64,000 nt of DNA, taken from CAZBWP01 sp964630265. Its GTDB lineage: Bacteria; Pseudomonadota; Alphaproteobacteria; Rhodospirillales; Defluviicoccaceae. The notes beneath the pieces were generated by a model. It saw only the letters and a program-made list of their open reading frames with translations. It had not been told where the DNA came from and searched no databases. The stretch lies in the NCBI GenBank assembly GCA_964630265.1, contig CAZVRW010000003.1, positions 20,783 to 84,782 of the forward strand. Reading direction: 5' to 3'. Numbering within the stretch: position 1 is the first letter of the stretch; each line of letters opens with the position of its first letter. Shown one piece after another: positions 55,743 to 64,000 of this stretch. Made by a program: the position numbers and the translations under genes.

Positions 55743-57587
55743 CTATTCCGTCCGCACGGTGAACTCGACCTTCCAGCGCTGGTTCGAGGTTTCGTGCTGC
55801 ATCCACAGCTCCAGCTTGCCGAGTTCGGTGATCACCGCGTTGAGCTGAACCGGCACCGCCTGACCGGCGGGGAAACCCTCGATGGGCGGCAGGTGCACCT
55901 CCAGCATGCTGGTCTCTTCCAGGTCTCGCTCGGCGTTGGCGACGATGTCGCCGGGCCGGTCGCCACTGCGCACCTCCGAGGCGAAGAAGCGGAACTCCGC
56001 CGGCTCGCCGACGACGAGGCCGAAGCGCCGGCCCTCCAGCAACAACTCCGAGCCCTCTTCCATGCCCTGCGGCACCACGCACAAGCCCTTGACCGGCGGC
56101 TTGAACCCCGGCACCGCCGGCATCGACGTCTCCAGGCCGATGTAGTAGGAGCGCGCGGCGCCGGCCTTGATGCGCAGCCCCTTGCCCGAGGCGCGGTTGC
56201 GGCCGTAGATCGCCGCGCCGCGCGCCACCGCCAGGTCATACTGGGCGCCCGCCAGCTCGCGCACCGCCGCGCCGCCGGTCCATGTGGTGAGCAGGTCGAC
56301 GACGCGCTGGCGCAGCACCCTGGCATTGAACACGCCGCCGTTGAACAGCACCGCGCTCGGCGCGAGAAACGGTCGGCCCATGGCCCGGTCACCGACGAGC
56401 GCCGACAACGCCTGGCTGCCCTGCACGTTGGTCAGGCTGCGGGTGAGAAAGCGCGCCAGGTGTTTGCTGACCACGGGGTCGGCGGCAAACGGCAGGCCGA
56501 ACTCCTGCAACCCGGCGCGGCGACCCTCCTGCGGCAGATCGTCGATCCCGGTCACCGGAAAGAAGCCATCGAGCAGCACCTGCTCCATGGTCTCGCGCTC
56601 CATAGTGGTCGACACCGTGCCGGCGAACAGGCTGGAGCCGCGGGACGGCAGGGAGATCGGCACCGCCGCCAGGTCGGGGTCCTCCAGCAGCGCGATCTTG
56701 GCGCGCGCCGCCGCGTGGACCAGGGCGAGGAACTGCCAATCGTCGATGCTCTTGCCGTCGTCCTCCAACCGCGCCCGCAGCACGTAGGCGAGGGCCAGGT
56801 CCATGTTGTCGCCGCCGAGCAGGATGTGCTCGCCGACGCTGATCCGTTCCAGTGCCAACGCGCCCTCGGCCTCGGTGACGGCGATCAGGCTGAAATCCGC
56901 GGTGCCGCCGCCGACGTCGCAGACCAGGACGATGTCGCCCGGCGCGATCTGCGCGCGCCAGTCCTTCCCCGTCTGTGACGTCCAGGAATAGAAGGCGGCC
57001 TGCGGCTCCTCGAGCAGCGTGACGGCGCCGAGCCCCGCCGCCTCGGCGGCTTCCGCCGTCAAGGTGCGGGCAACGTCGTCGAACGACGCCGGCACCGTCA
57101 GGACGATCTGCGCCTCGTCCAGGTCCCAGTCGCGCCCCTGCAGCCGCTCGGCGTGCAGGAACCCGTCCTTCATGTGCTCCAGGTAGCGGCGGGAACACTC
57201 CAATGCGGAGAGCCGCGTCTCCGCGGTGTCCGAAGCCCATGGCAAGGTCGGCTGGCGCGGGTCGATGTGCGGGTTCGAGAGCCACGACTTCGCCGACGTG
57301 ATCAGCCGGTCGGGGACCATGGCGCCGTGGTCGCGGGCGAAATGGCCGATGATCGTGTGGCCGGCGGCGTCGTCCGCCTGCCACGGCAGCGCCAGGGCAG
57401 CCTCCGGAAACTCGTCCGGATGGGCGATATAGAGCGCCGATGGCAGGGTTGGCTTCTCGCCGATCTGGTTGGGCGCGGTGATCTGGGTGATGTCGACGAC
57501 GCGCGCGTCGTTGCCGTCCACCTCGGCCAGCGCCAGGGCGCTGTTGGTGGTGCCGAGATCGATGCCGAGACTGAACCGGTGGGTCAT
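55743..57587 (-). CDS. Hsp70-family (DnaK-like) protein
   Basis: A 614-residue actin-fold ATPase. Motifs are GIDLGTTNSALALAEVD, VLVCDVGGGTADFS and FNGGVFNARVLRQ. The C-terminal ~130 residues form a beta-rich region (ELLLEGRRFGLVVGEPAEFRFFASEVRSGD... PVQLNAVITELGKLELWM) that is shorter than the DnaK substrate domain and lacks the lid. ATG 57587 gives the usual Hsp70 start. It sits between the DUF2760 gene and the Hsp70-DUF3731 gene; the two Hsp70s may work as a pair. Confidence 0.92.
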   Translation of the reverse strand: MTHRFSLGIDLGTTNSALALAEVDGNDARVVDITQITAPNQIGEKPTLPSALYIAHPDEFPEAALALPWQADDAAGHTIIGHFARDHGAMVPDRLITSAKSWLSNPHIDPRQPTLPWASDTAETRLSALECSRRYLEHMKDGFLHAERLQGRDWDLDEAQIVLTVPASFDDVARTLTAEAAEAAGLGAVTLLEEPQAAFYSWTSQTGKDWRAQIAPGDIVLVCDVGGGTADFSLIAVTEAEGALALERISVGEHILLGGDNMDLALAYVLRARLEDDGKSIDDWQFLALVHAAARAKIALLEDPDLAAVPISLPSRGSSLFAGTVSTTMERETMEQVLLDGFFPVTGIDDLPQEGRRAGLQEFGLPFAADPVVSKHLARFLTRSLTNVQGSQALSALVGDRAMGRPFLAPSAVLFNGGVFNARVLRQRVVDLLTTWTGGAAVRELAGAQYDLAVARGAAIYGRNRASGKGLRIKAGAARSYYIGLETSMPAVPGFKPPVKGLCVVPQGMEEGSELLLEGRRFGLVVGEPAEFRFFASEVRSGDRPGDIVANAERDLEETSMLEVHLPPIEGFPAGQAVPVQLNAVITELGKLELWMQHETSNQRWKVEFTVRTE

Positions 57588-57742
57588 CGAAGCAAACCGT
57601 CCGCTTGCCTGGTTGACGGAAGACGAAAGGGTGGGCCGGGCGCTGCCGGTCGTCAGTCGGGCAGCGAGGCCACCAGGGCACGGACCCATGCAAACGATTT
57701 CGTTGAACGGGTCAAATTTGTCCTGGAAACAAAGGGGAGCGT

Positions 57743-57776
57743 GCAGCGACCGTGCATTCTCTGAATGCACCGCTGC
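57743..57776 (-). other. Hairpin right after the DUF2760 gene
   Basis: Nested perfect arms GCAGCG/CGCTGC and GTGCATTC/GAATGCAC around TCT. On the minus strand it begins two bases after the DUF2760 stop and is followed by CTCCCCTTTGTTT. It could be a partial terminator or processing site that sets different levels of DUF2760 and the Hsp70s. Confidence 0.55.
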
Positions 57777-57777
57777 C

Positions 57778-58392
57778 CTAGCCGAGATCCACTTCCGCGG
57801 GCGCGATGGTCGGCAGGCGGTCGGCCTGCAGCTTCAGCACCCTCGGCAGCTTCACCGAGCGGGCACGCCAGCCGCGATGCACCAGCTTGCCCTGGAACGG
57901 CGCCTCGCCCGCGATCTTGCCGACGAGCCGGTATTCGTCGGCGGCGTAGCCCGCCGGCACGGTGACCTGCGATCCCTCGGCTTCGCCGCACACCGGGGCG
58001 ATCTCGGCATGCTCGCGCAACGCGTCGCGACAGCCGGCGTGAACGACGCGCGCCACCGCCCCCACCTGCTTGTCATCATAGCGGGTGATGTCTTCCATCA
58101 GGAAATCGACGAAGCGCCCCTTCTCCTGCAGGATGCCGAGAAAGGTGACGATTTCCGCCTCCGCCTGGTTGGCGGCGACGGGTGCGGCCGCCGGTTGCGG
58201 CGCTTCGGCGCGGATCGGCGGCGCCGCGGTCTTGCCGGCCGGCAAGGCCGCGACCAGGATCACCACCAGCACGGCGGCCGCCAGCGCCGCCAGGATCAAT
58301 TCGCCGCCGTGCGGCGCGGCCTCCGGGACGAACGTCGCCACGGCGATCAGTGCCGGGACGGCGAGGGCGATCAACAGGGTCAGAGCTTTCAT
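57778..58392 (-). CDS. DUF2760 protein
   Basis: A 204-residue protein with two N-terminal membrane helices (about 3-45), an Ala/Pro linker, and a C-terminal DUF2760 domain (FLGILQEKGRFVDFLMEDITRYDDKQVGAVARVVHAGCR... APVCGEAEGSQVTVPAGYA, then GKIAGEAPFQGKLVHRGW). GGAG lies four bases before ATG 58392. It is the first gene of the DUF2760/Hsp70/Hsp70-DUF3731 set and probably anchors or recruits the chaperones at the membrane. Confidence 0.85.
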   Translation of the reverse strand: MKALTLLIALAVPALIAVATFVPEAAPHGGELILAALAAAVLVVILVAALPAGKTAAPPIRAEAPQPAAAPVAANQAEAEIVTFLGILQEKGRFVDFLMEDITRYDDKQVGAVARVVHAGCRDALREHAEIAPVCGEAEGSQVTVPAGYAADEYRLVGKIAGEAPFQGKLVHRGWRARSVKLPRVLKLQADRLPTIAPAEVDLG

Positions 58393-58530
58393 GGTCTCCG
58401 CCAGCGTTCTTCTGCGTCTGGGCAACATCGATTGCCTGGGCAAAGGCCACAAAATGCCGCGCATCGCAAGGGCCGAGATGCCCACGTTCGGCGCCCCGAC
58501 CGGCCACGTCGCCGGCCGGGCGCGCCCGGA

Positions 58531-59610
58531 TCACCGCAGATAGACGGCCTGAAACAGCGCGGTTTCCTCGTCGTCCGCGTTCCGGAGTTCCAGCGCGTTG
58601 CCGTTGATCCGCCACGTGGCGGTGTTCTGCAGCGCCCCCGCCAACGCCCGCTCCAGCGTGTCCAGCGGCGGCGGGCAGGCCATCATCGTCATCGCCGCCT
58701 GACCGAATTCGATTTTCTGCCCGTCCAGCGCGAAGCCGCCGATCATCTGGTTGCAGCCGACGGTCGCCGCGAAGCGATCCTCTGTTGAGCGCAAAATCAT
58801 GTGCGGCTCCCGCCGCCCCTCGACCGGCTCGACCGGCTCGCCGCCGAGCCGCACCAGCCGCCAGTAGGTGTTGGTCAGCGATGCGTCGGACATGGACTGC
58901 TCGCAGCGCTCGCCGGGCCAGACGTTGATGAAGCGCTCGACGATCACCGACAGTTCGGTGCCGTCCCCCTCCATCTTCGGCCGCGGTTGGATGGAGCCTT
59001 CGAAGGACACCATCAACTCGCTGGCGGGCTCGTCGCGTTTCTCCATGTAGGCCCGTTGCAAGGCGATGAAATCCGCTTCCATCGCAATGGGAAAGCTGCG
59101 TCCGCTCAAGCATTCTGTGAGCCTAGCCGCGTCGGCAAAGTAGATCATCATGCCACGCAGCGGCAGCGACAGCTCGGTCGGTGTCAGCATGCCATCGCTC
59201 ACCAGGTCGTACGGCAACTCGGACTCGATCGGCTGCCCCTCCATGTCCAACTGACGCAGCCGATCCGGCCCCTTAATCTCGAGCTGCAGCGGCATTTCGC
59301 CACCGCCCCACAGGATCAGGGCGTCACGCTCCGGATCGACATGCCAGCGGCCGATGTCGTCGCGCACCAGGTCCCGATCCACCCATTCGCGCCTGAGGAA
59401 GAACACCTGATCCGGCCACAAATCCAGATGATGCCGGATCGCCGGGCAGTCGGCACAGGGCAGATCGCCCTTGAACGTCGCCGGCAGACGCAGGCCGTGC
59501 GCGCCGATGATGCCCTCGGGCTCGGCCGCGGCGGGCGGCTCCGCGGCCATCACCGGCCCCGACAGTGCGGTGAGGCAGGCAAGCACCAAGACCCGACAGA
59601 ACGATCCCAT
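58531..59610 (-). CDS. NlpE N-terminal plus META domain envelope protein
   Basis: A 359-residue exported protein. After the signal (VLVLACLTALSGPVMAAE) the NlpE-like part has LPATFKGDLPCADCPAI (Cys52, Cys55) and a beta-rich region. The C-terminal ~120 residues are a META/HslJ domain (NTYWRLVRLGGEPV, GCNQMIGGF, TMMACPP). NlpE domains sense copper or envelope stress; META domains occur in heat-inducible HslJ. The start ATG 59610 follows GGGAG; earlier ATGs precede the signal peptide. Confidence 0.82.
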   Translation of the reverse strand: MGSFCRVLVLACLTALSGPVMAAEPPAAAEPEGIIGAHGLRLPATFKGDLPCADCPAIRHHLDLWPDQVFFLRREWVDRDLVRDDIGRWHVDPERDALILWGGGEMPLQLEIKGPDRLRQLDMEGQPIESELPYDLVSDGMLTPTELSLPLRGMMIYFADAARLTECLSGRSFPIAMEADFIALQRAYMEKRDEPASELMVSFEGSIQPRPKMEGDGTELSVIVERFINVWPGERCEQSMSDASLTNTYWRLVRLGGEPVEPVEGRREPHMILRSTEDRFAATVGCNQMIGGFALDGQKIEFGQAAMTMMACPPPLDTLERALAGALQNTATWRINGNALELRNADDEETALFQAVYLR

Positions 59611-59736
59611 GGCGAGAAGCTCCCTTTCCAGATGCAGCATGTCCACTAGCCGAACGCGACCGCTCGGTAAACCAGCTTGCGCCGATACCGCACAAGGCCT
59701 TGCAAATCAGGCGGGACTTGGGCCGACGCCCCCGGA

Positions 59737-60366
59737 TCAGGACGCCATGCTAGGCCGCGCGCTCACCCGTTCATACCAGGCCCGCGCCGACCCGACGTCG
59801 TCGGACAGCTTGATCTTCAGCCAGCCGATGAAGTCCACCGTGACCACCGCCACGATGTCGGCGGCGGTGAAGCGGTCCCCCGCGACATAGTCCCGGTCCC
59901 GCAGCAGCGCGTCGAGGTGCACCAGGAAGCGCTGGCTGCGAAGCCTGCCGCGCTCGCCGAGCGCCGGAATCTGGGCATAGGCGTCGGGCCCCGGCAGCGC
60001 CCGATCCTTCATGCCGGGCGACGCGTTGCGCAGCGCCTCGGCCGCGGCCAGGAAGCCGTCGATCTCGATATGGTAGAGGCAGTCTTCGATGATCGCCTTC
60101 TCGGCGGGTGTCGTCCCCAGCAGCGGCGGCTCGGGAAACGCCGCCTCCAGATACCGCCAGCAGCCGCGGGTCGAGGTCAGTCGCGTGCCGTCGTCCAGTT
60201 CCAACACCGGCACGCTGCAGTAGGGATTGATGGCGCGAAACGCCGGCGACAGGTGCTCGCCGCCCCGGAGATTGACCTCCTGCACCGGAATATCGAGCCC
60301 CTTCTCGGCGATGAAGATGCGGACCAAGCGGGGGCTGGGCGCGGTTGCGCAATCATAGAACTTCAT
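59737..60366 (-). CDS. Glutathione S-transferase
   Basis: A 209-residue GST. The thioredoxin-like N-terminal half begins KFYDCATAPSPRLVRIFIAEKGLD, with the glutathione-binding NPYCSVPVLELDDGTRLTSTRGCWRYLE. The all-helical C-terminal half has YVAGDRFTAADIV. AGGAG lies nine bases before ATG 60366. The substrate is unknown. creA lies upstream on the same strand with a 140-base gap. Confidence 0.92.
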   Translation of the reverse strand: MKFYDCATAPSPRLVRIFIAEKGLDIPVQEVNLRGGEHLSPAFRAINPYCSVPVLELDDGTRLTSTRGCWRYLEAAFPEPPLLGTTPAEKAIIEDCLYHIEIDGFLAAAEALRNASPGMKDRALPGPDAYAQIPALGERGRLRSQRFLVHLDALLRDRDYVAGDRFTAADIVAVVTVDFIGWLKIKLSDDVGSARAWYERVSARPSMAS

Positions 60367-60506
60367 GCTCGCGATCTCCTGTCGCCGATGCCCGAACGTG
60401 CGGGCGCCAGACCCCTGGGCGCGCCAGTCCTTCGCGATACGGCAGGCGCCCGGGGCGCCGAGCCGTCATAGCGCGGTGTCCGACCTCCCGCCAACGACTT
60501 CCTGCC

Positions 60507-61010
60507 CTAAGAACCGGCATTCCAGGGGGCGATGGCGACGACGGAGATGGCGTTCTTCGGGCTGCCCTCCACCACCTTGTCCGACCAGATCAGGTAGACC
60601 AGCGTGTTGCGATTGGCGTCGTACATGCGGGTCACCTGCATGGTCTTGAACACCGGAGACAGCCGCGCCTTGAAGACCTTCTCGCCGCCGTCCTCGGTCT
60701 CCTCGATCAGCCGTTCCCGCAGCGCTTCGTCCAGCGCCACCGGCCCGCGCTGGCGGCAGGCGATGGAGGCGTAGGTGAGGTCTTCGGCGAGCCCGACGGC
60801 GCCGCTGATCCCACCCGCCTTCGGCCGACTGACCCAGCACGAGACGTTGGGGATGTCCGGATCGTCGAACGCCTCGACGATGATCTTGTGGTTGGGGCCG
60901 AGCATCTTCCAGACGGTGCTCACCGCACCGATCTCCTCGGCGACGGCGTGGCCGGCGAGCAGTGCCGCGCCCACGACCGCCGCCGCGACCGCCTGTCTCA
61001 CACCTGTCAT
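60507..61010 (-). CDS. creA: CreA family periplasmic protein
   Basis: A 167-residue exported protein with a signal peptide ([19 protein letters not shown]). The CreA pattern is clear: [53 protein letters not shown] and [15 protein letters not shown]. Its biochemical function is unknown. Confidence 0.9.
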   Translation of the reverse strand: MTGVRQAVAAAVVGAALLAGHAVAEEIGAVSTVWKMLGPNHKIIVEAFDDPDIPNVSCWVSRPKAGGISGAVGLAEDLTYASIACRQRGPVALDEALRERLIEETEDGGEKVFKARLSPVFKTMQVTRMYDANRNTLVYLIWSDKVVEGSPKNAISVVAIAPWNAGS

Positions 61011-61230
61011 CGCCCTCGCTCCGATCCATGGTCCCCGCCATCACATAGTCCGCTTTCCATCGCCTGCCACTGCGCGCGGACTTCCGCTGCGGCCGGTGGC
61101 AGGCTACCATGATGCCCATCGCCGATGCCGATCGTCGCGGATCGCATCCGGCCTGCGGGGCATGCGTCGGCTGCGGACGGTGGGGACGGTCGCGTAGAGG
61201 CGTGATGGTGATGGCCAGCGGGGCATCGAC

Positions 61231-61617
61231 ATGAATGGAGCGCGCAGGGCGGCGGCGCTCGCGGTCATCGCGGCCACCGGGTTGGCCACGGGGCTGGCCA
61301 CCGGCCTGTTCACCGGCCTGTCCGCGGGGCCGCCAACGCCAGCGGCGGCCGGCTCTATCGTCCTCACCATCGGCGGGACGGACGGCACCGGCTTCACGGC
61401 GGACTGCACGCTCACCGGCGTGGACGCGCCGGCCACCCGGCATCTCGCCGGCACCGCCCCGGCCCGCTACGAATTCCAGGCGCTGGGCCTCGCGTGCGCC
61501 ATCCGCAAGACGACGGCGTCGGGCCGCCTCGACATCGAGGCCCGCAAGGGACCCGGCATCGTCAGCCGCACCACGACCACGGCCGAGCACGCCGTCATCA
61601 CCATCAGCGTGCGCTAA
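61231..61617 (+). CDS. Secreted hypothetical protein
   Basis: A 128-residue protein with a signal peptide containing four 12-bp repeats (ATGL motif, 61273-61320), followed by a small beta-rich mature domain with two Cys (DCTLTG, ACAIRK) that may pair. No family recognised. It stands alone between the divergent creA gene and the acyl-CoA synthetase. Confidence 0.65.
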   Translation: MNGARRAAALAVIAATGLATGLATGLFTGLSAGPPTPAAAGSIVLTIGGTDGTGFTADCTLTGVDAPATRHLAGTAPARYEFQALGLACAIRKTTASGRLDIEARKGPGIVSRTTTTAEHAVITISVR

Positions 61618-61804
61618 TTGCGGCGCTCGCCCGTTCCCCTGACGACGATACAATTTGATACATCGCGACAACATTTCGGCAATTGACGCCACCTACCAGA
61701 GAATGCAACACGCGCAGGTTCGGCGCGGCCTGCCGCGCACGCGGCCGTCGCGCGGAGCGAGAGTTCACGCGGAGCCGATCAACGGCCCGAAAAAGGAGAT
61801 GTCC

Positions 61805-63502
61805 ATGACCAACACCCAAGCCTTTCTCGACGCCCGCCAATTCCTCGTCAGCCATCGCGAGGATTATGACGCCGCCTACACGGGCTTCCGCTGGCCCCAG
61901 TTCACCACCTTCAACTGGGCGCTCGACTACTTCGATGTCTACGCCAAGGACAACGCGCGGCTGGCGCTCTGGGTCGTCGACGAGGACGGCAGCGAGAGCA
62001 AGGTCTCCTACCGGGAGATGGCCGAGCGCTCCAACCGCGTCGCCAACTTCCTCCGCGGCATCGGTGTCAAGCGCGGCGACCGGGTGCTGATGATGCTGCA
62101 CAACGTCGTGCCCCTGTGGGAGGTGATGCTGGCGGCGATCAAGCTCGGCGCCGTCATCATCCCGGCGACGACGCTGCTCACCCGCGACGACCTGCTCGAC
62201 CGCTTCGATCGCGGCGGCGTCCGCCATGTCATCGTCGGCACCGCCGAGGCGGAGAAGTTCGCCGACATTCCGGGCGACTACACGAAGATCATCGTTGGCG
62301 GTAGTGCCGCCGGCTGGATCGCCTACGGTGATGCTGCGAACGCGTCCGCCGATTTCCAGCCCGACGCGCCGACGCCGGCCGACGACCCCATGCTGCTCTA
62401 CTTCACCTCCGGCACCACGGCCAAGCCGAAGCTGGTGGAGCACAGCCACCAGAGCTATCCCGTCGGCCACCTGTCGACCATGTACTGGATCGGCCTGCGC
62501 GAGGGCGACGTGCACCTGAACATCAGCTCGCCCGGCTGGGCGAAGCACGCCTGGAGCAATGTCTTCGCGCCGTGGAACGCCGGCGCCACCGTCTTCATCT
62601 ACAACTACGGCCGCTTCACCGCCGACGCCGTGCTCGACGTCATCACCCGCTCTGGCGTCACCACGCTCTGCGCGCCGCCCACCGTCTGGCGGATGCTGAT
62701 CCAGGCCGACATGGCGTCCTACAAGGTCAAGCTGCGCGAGGTGATCGGCGCCGGCGAGCCGCTCAATCCGGAGATCATCGAGCGGGTCGAGCAGGCCTGG
62801 GGGCTCCGGCTCCGCGACGGCTTCGGCCAGACCGAGACGACGGCGCAGATCGGCAACTCGCCGGGCCAGCGGGTCAAGCTCGGCTCCATGGGCCGGCCGC
62901 TGCCGGGCTACGACGTGGTGCTGCTGGACCCGGACGGCAAGGAAGCGAAAGAGGGCGAGATCTCGCTCCGCCTCGATCCCCGGCCGACCGGGCTGATGCT
63001 GGGCTACAAGGACGATCCGGCGAAAACGGAAGAGGTGATGGCCGACGGCTACTACCGCACCGGCGACGTGGCCGCCCGCGATGCCGAGGGCTATATCACC
63101 TACGTCGGCCGCGCCGACGACGTGTTCAAGGCCTCCGACTACCGGATCAGCCCGTTCGAGCTGGAGAGCGTGCTGATCGAGCACGCCGCCGTCGCCGAGG
63201 CCGCGGTCATCCCCAGCCCCGATCCGGTGCGCCTCGCCGTGCCGAAGGCGGTGGTGACGCTCGTCGCCGGCTACGAGCCGGGGCCGGAGCTGGCCGAGGA
63301 CATCCTCCGCTACGTGCGCCAGCACGTCTCGCCCTTCAAGCGCATCCGCCGGCTGGAGTTCGCCGACCTGCCGAAGACCATCTCCGGCAAGATCCGCCGG
63401 GTCGAGCTGCGCAAGCGCGAGGAGGCGGCGCTGCACGACGGCACCCGCGGCCCCTTCGACTACTGGGAAGACGACCTCCCCGGCCTGAAACAGTCGGCCT
63501 GA
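61805..63502 (+). CDS. AMP-dependent acyl-CoA synthetase
   Basis: A 565-residue ANL-superfamily ligase that activates a carboxylic acid to the acyl-CoA. The P-loop LYFTSGTTAKPKLVEHSHQ is near residue 200; later DGFGQTETTAQ, GYYRTGDVAARDAEGYITYVGRADDVFKASDYRISPFE and the catalytic-lysine region LPKTISGKIRRVELR. By pattern it is closest to medium-chain or benzoate-type (ACSM-like) ligases. AAGGAG is six bases before ATG 61805. The stop falls inside a 14-bp tandem repeat. Confidence 0.92.
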   Translation: MTNTQAFLDARQFLVSHREDYDAAYTGFRWPQFTTFNWALDYFDVYAKDNARLALWVVDEDGSESKVSYREMAERSNRVANFLRGIGVKRGDRVLMMLHNVVPLWEVMLAAIKLGAVIIPATTLLTRDDLLDRFDRGGVRHVIVGTAEAEKFADIPGDYTKIIVGGSAAGWIAYGDAANASADFQPDAPTPADDPMLLYFTSGTTAKPKLVEHSHQSYPVGHLSTMYWIGLREGDVHLNISSPGWAKHAWSNVFAPWNAGATVFIYNYGRFTADAVLDVITRSGVTTLCAPPTVWRMLIQADMASYKVKLREVIGAGEPLNPEIIERVEQAWGLRLRDGFGQTETTAQIGNSPGQRVKLGSMGRPLPGYDVVLLDPDGKEAKEGEISLRLDPRPTGLMLGYKDDPAKTEEVMADGYYRTGDVAARDAEGYITYVGRADDVFKASDYRISPFELESVLIEHAAVAEAAVIPSPDPVRLAVPKAVVTLVAGYEPGPELAEDILRYVRQHVSPFKRIRRLEFADLPKTISGKIRRVELRKREEAALHDGTRGPFDYWEDDLPGLKQSA

Positions 63503-63536
63503 AACAGACGGCCTGAAACAGTCGGCCTGAAACAGA
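63481..63536. repeat. Four 14-bp tandem repeats across the acyl-CoA synthetase stop codon
   Basis: Unit CGGCCTGAAACAGT or ...CAGA, four copies alternating in the last base. Each unit carries a TGA and 14 is not a multiple of three, so stops fall in all frames; the second copy supplies the real stop (63500-63502). Confidence 0.88.
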
Positions 63537-63610
63537 CGGACTGACTCCAAGCCCCCGCCGCGTCGCCGCCAACAGCGCAGCGACGCGGCACCCCCGGGGC
63601 CACCCCCGCC

Positions 63611-63714
63611 GTCATGGCGAGGCGCGCAGCAACGAAGCAACCCAGGGAATCCGGCCGCGGTGCCCGACCACCATGCCCCGCGGCCCTGGATGGCTTCGCT
63701 CCGCTCGCCATGAC
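63611..63714. repeat. Dispersed palindromic (REP-like) element
   Basis: Arms GTCATGGCGAG / CTCGCCATGAC, with inner CGAAGC...CCAGGG / CCCTGG...GCTTCG. It has the same layout as the element at 2525-2627. Confidence 0.75.
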
Positions 63715-63775
63715 GGGGTTGGGGACGGCGGGCGGCGGGCGGCCTCCTGGCCGGGAGCACGCCGCGCCCGCCGCC

Positions 63776-63886
63776 GTCATGGCCGGGCACCGTCCCGGCC
63801 ATCCACGGGCGCCGGGCCCGGTGGCCGGGCGCGGTGGCAAGACGTGGTGGCGGCACGTGGATGCGCGGGACACGCCCGCGCATGAC
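63776..63886. repeat. Second type of palindromic element
   Basis: Two arms, each itself an inverted repeat: GTCATGGCCGGG...CCCGGCCATCCACG and CGTGGATGCGCGGG...CCCGCGCATGAC. The whole could form a two-armed, cruciform-like structure. It differs in core sequence from 63611-63714. Confidence 0.7.
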
Positions 63887-64000
63887 GGGGGAGCGCGGCC
63901 GCGCCAAAAACCGCCGGAACACCAACGCCGTAGCCGGTTCCCGCCAAGCGTGGCCGGGGGCGGCCAGCGTGTAACCGCGCCGGACTTCCACCTTTTGATT

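Larger units (their letters stand above)
63503..64000. other. Terminal intergenic region with repeats
   Basis: About 500 bases to the window end. It contains the tail of the 14-bp repeat and two long palindromic elements. No gene is supported; long open frames here come from the GC-rich palindromes. Confidence 0.7.

Noticed and set aside
61604..63991. 795-codon minus-strand frame at the window end
   Set aside because: Antisense to the acyl-CoA synthetase and continuing into intergenic palindromes; no domain seen.

Overview
The window is about 64 kb of high-GC bacterial chromosome. It reads as an alphaproteobacterium, probably Rhodospirillales-like. The evidence is the FlbT/FlaF flagellar regulators, a sigma-54-type flagellar promoter, exosortase-A-associated polysaccharide genes, and dense operons with ATGA/GTGA/TTGA stop-start overlaps. 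It is draft assembly: two 100-base N gaps (2869-2968, 4726-4825) flank the flagellin gene, and the first is bordered on both sides by the same 55 bases. No rRNA, tRNA, insertion sequence or CRISPR array was seen.

Layout. 1-2244: exosortase-A-type O-glycosylation ligase and a methyltransferase. 3023-11513: flagellar block (flagellin, partial flbT, flaF; convergent flaG-like and a second flbT; fliK-flgD-flgE behind a sigma-54 promoter). 11578-19527: small lipoprotein, gluQ, two GT4 glycosyltransferases, an exosortase-A amidotransferase broken by an in-frame TAG, and an FkbH-like HAD protein. 19581-22745: ABC-type membrane protein whose nucleotide-binding motifs are degenerate, plus a cyclic-nucleotide-binding protein. 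22810-24890: a B12-binding protein with the CarH/AerR Trp-x9-Glu-His signature, translationally coupled to a PAS-like/coiled-coil/hemerythrin protein. 25267-30121: serine synthesis (E. coli-type serA, divergent serC and a long-form serA) with two small proteins.

30250-44323 is one long plus-strand run: four glycosyltransferases, a polysaccharide deacetylase, a membrane protein, then a complete oligopeptide-type ABC importer (fused double ATPase, two paralogous binding proteins, two permeases). Next come a cytochrome P460, a methyltransferase plus HypX pair, and a TPR lipoprotein coupled to TRAP dctQ/dctM without a binding protein. An AbiEii toxin remnant and its usual small neighbour follow, then a methyltransferase. 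52917-58392 holds a DUF2760/Hsp70/Hsp70-DUF3731 operon. The end carries an NlpE-META lipid/envelope protein, a GST, CreA, a secreted protein and an acyl-CoA synthetase.

The least ordinary pieces are the B12-photosensor/hemerythrin pair, the catalytically degenerate ABC protein, the Hsp70 pair operon, the TPR-TRAP arrangement, and a recurring pattern of short tandem repeats (10-27 bp) at gene edges.
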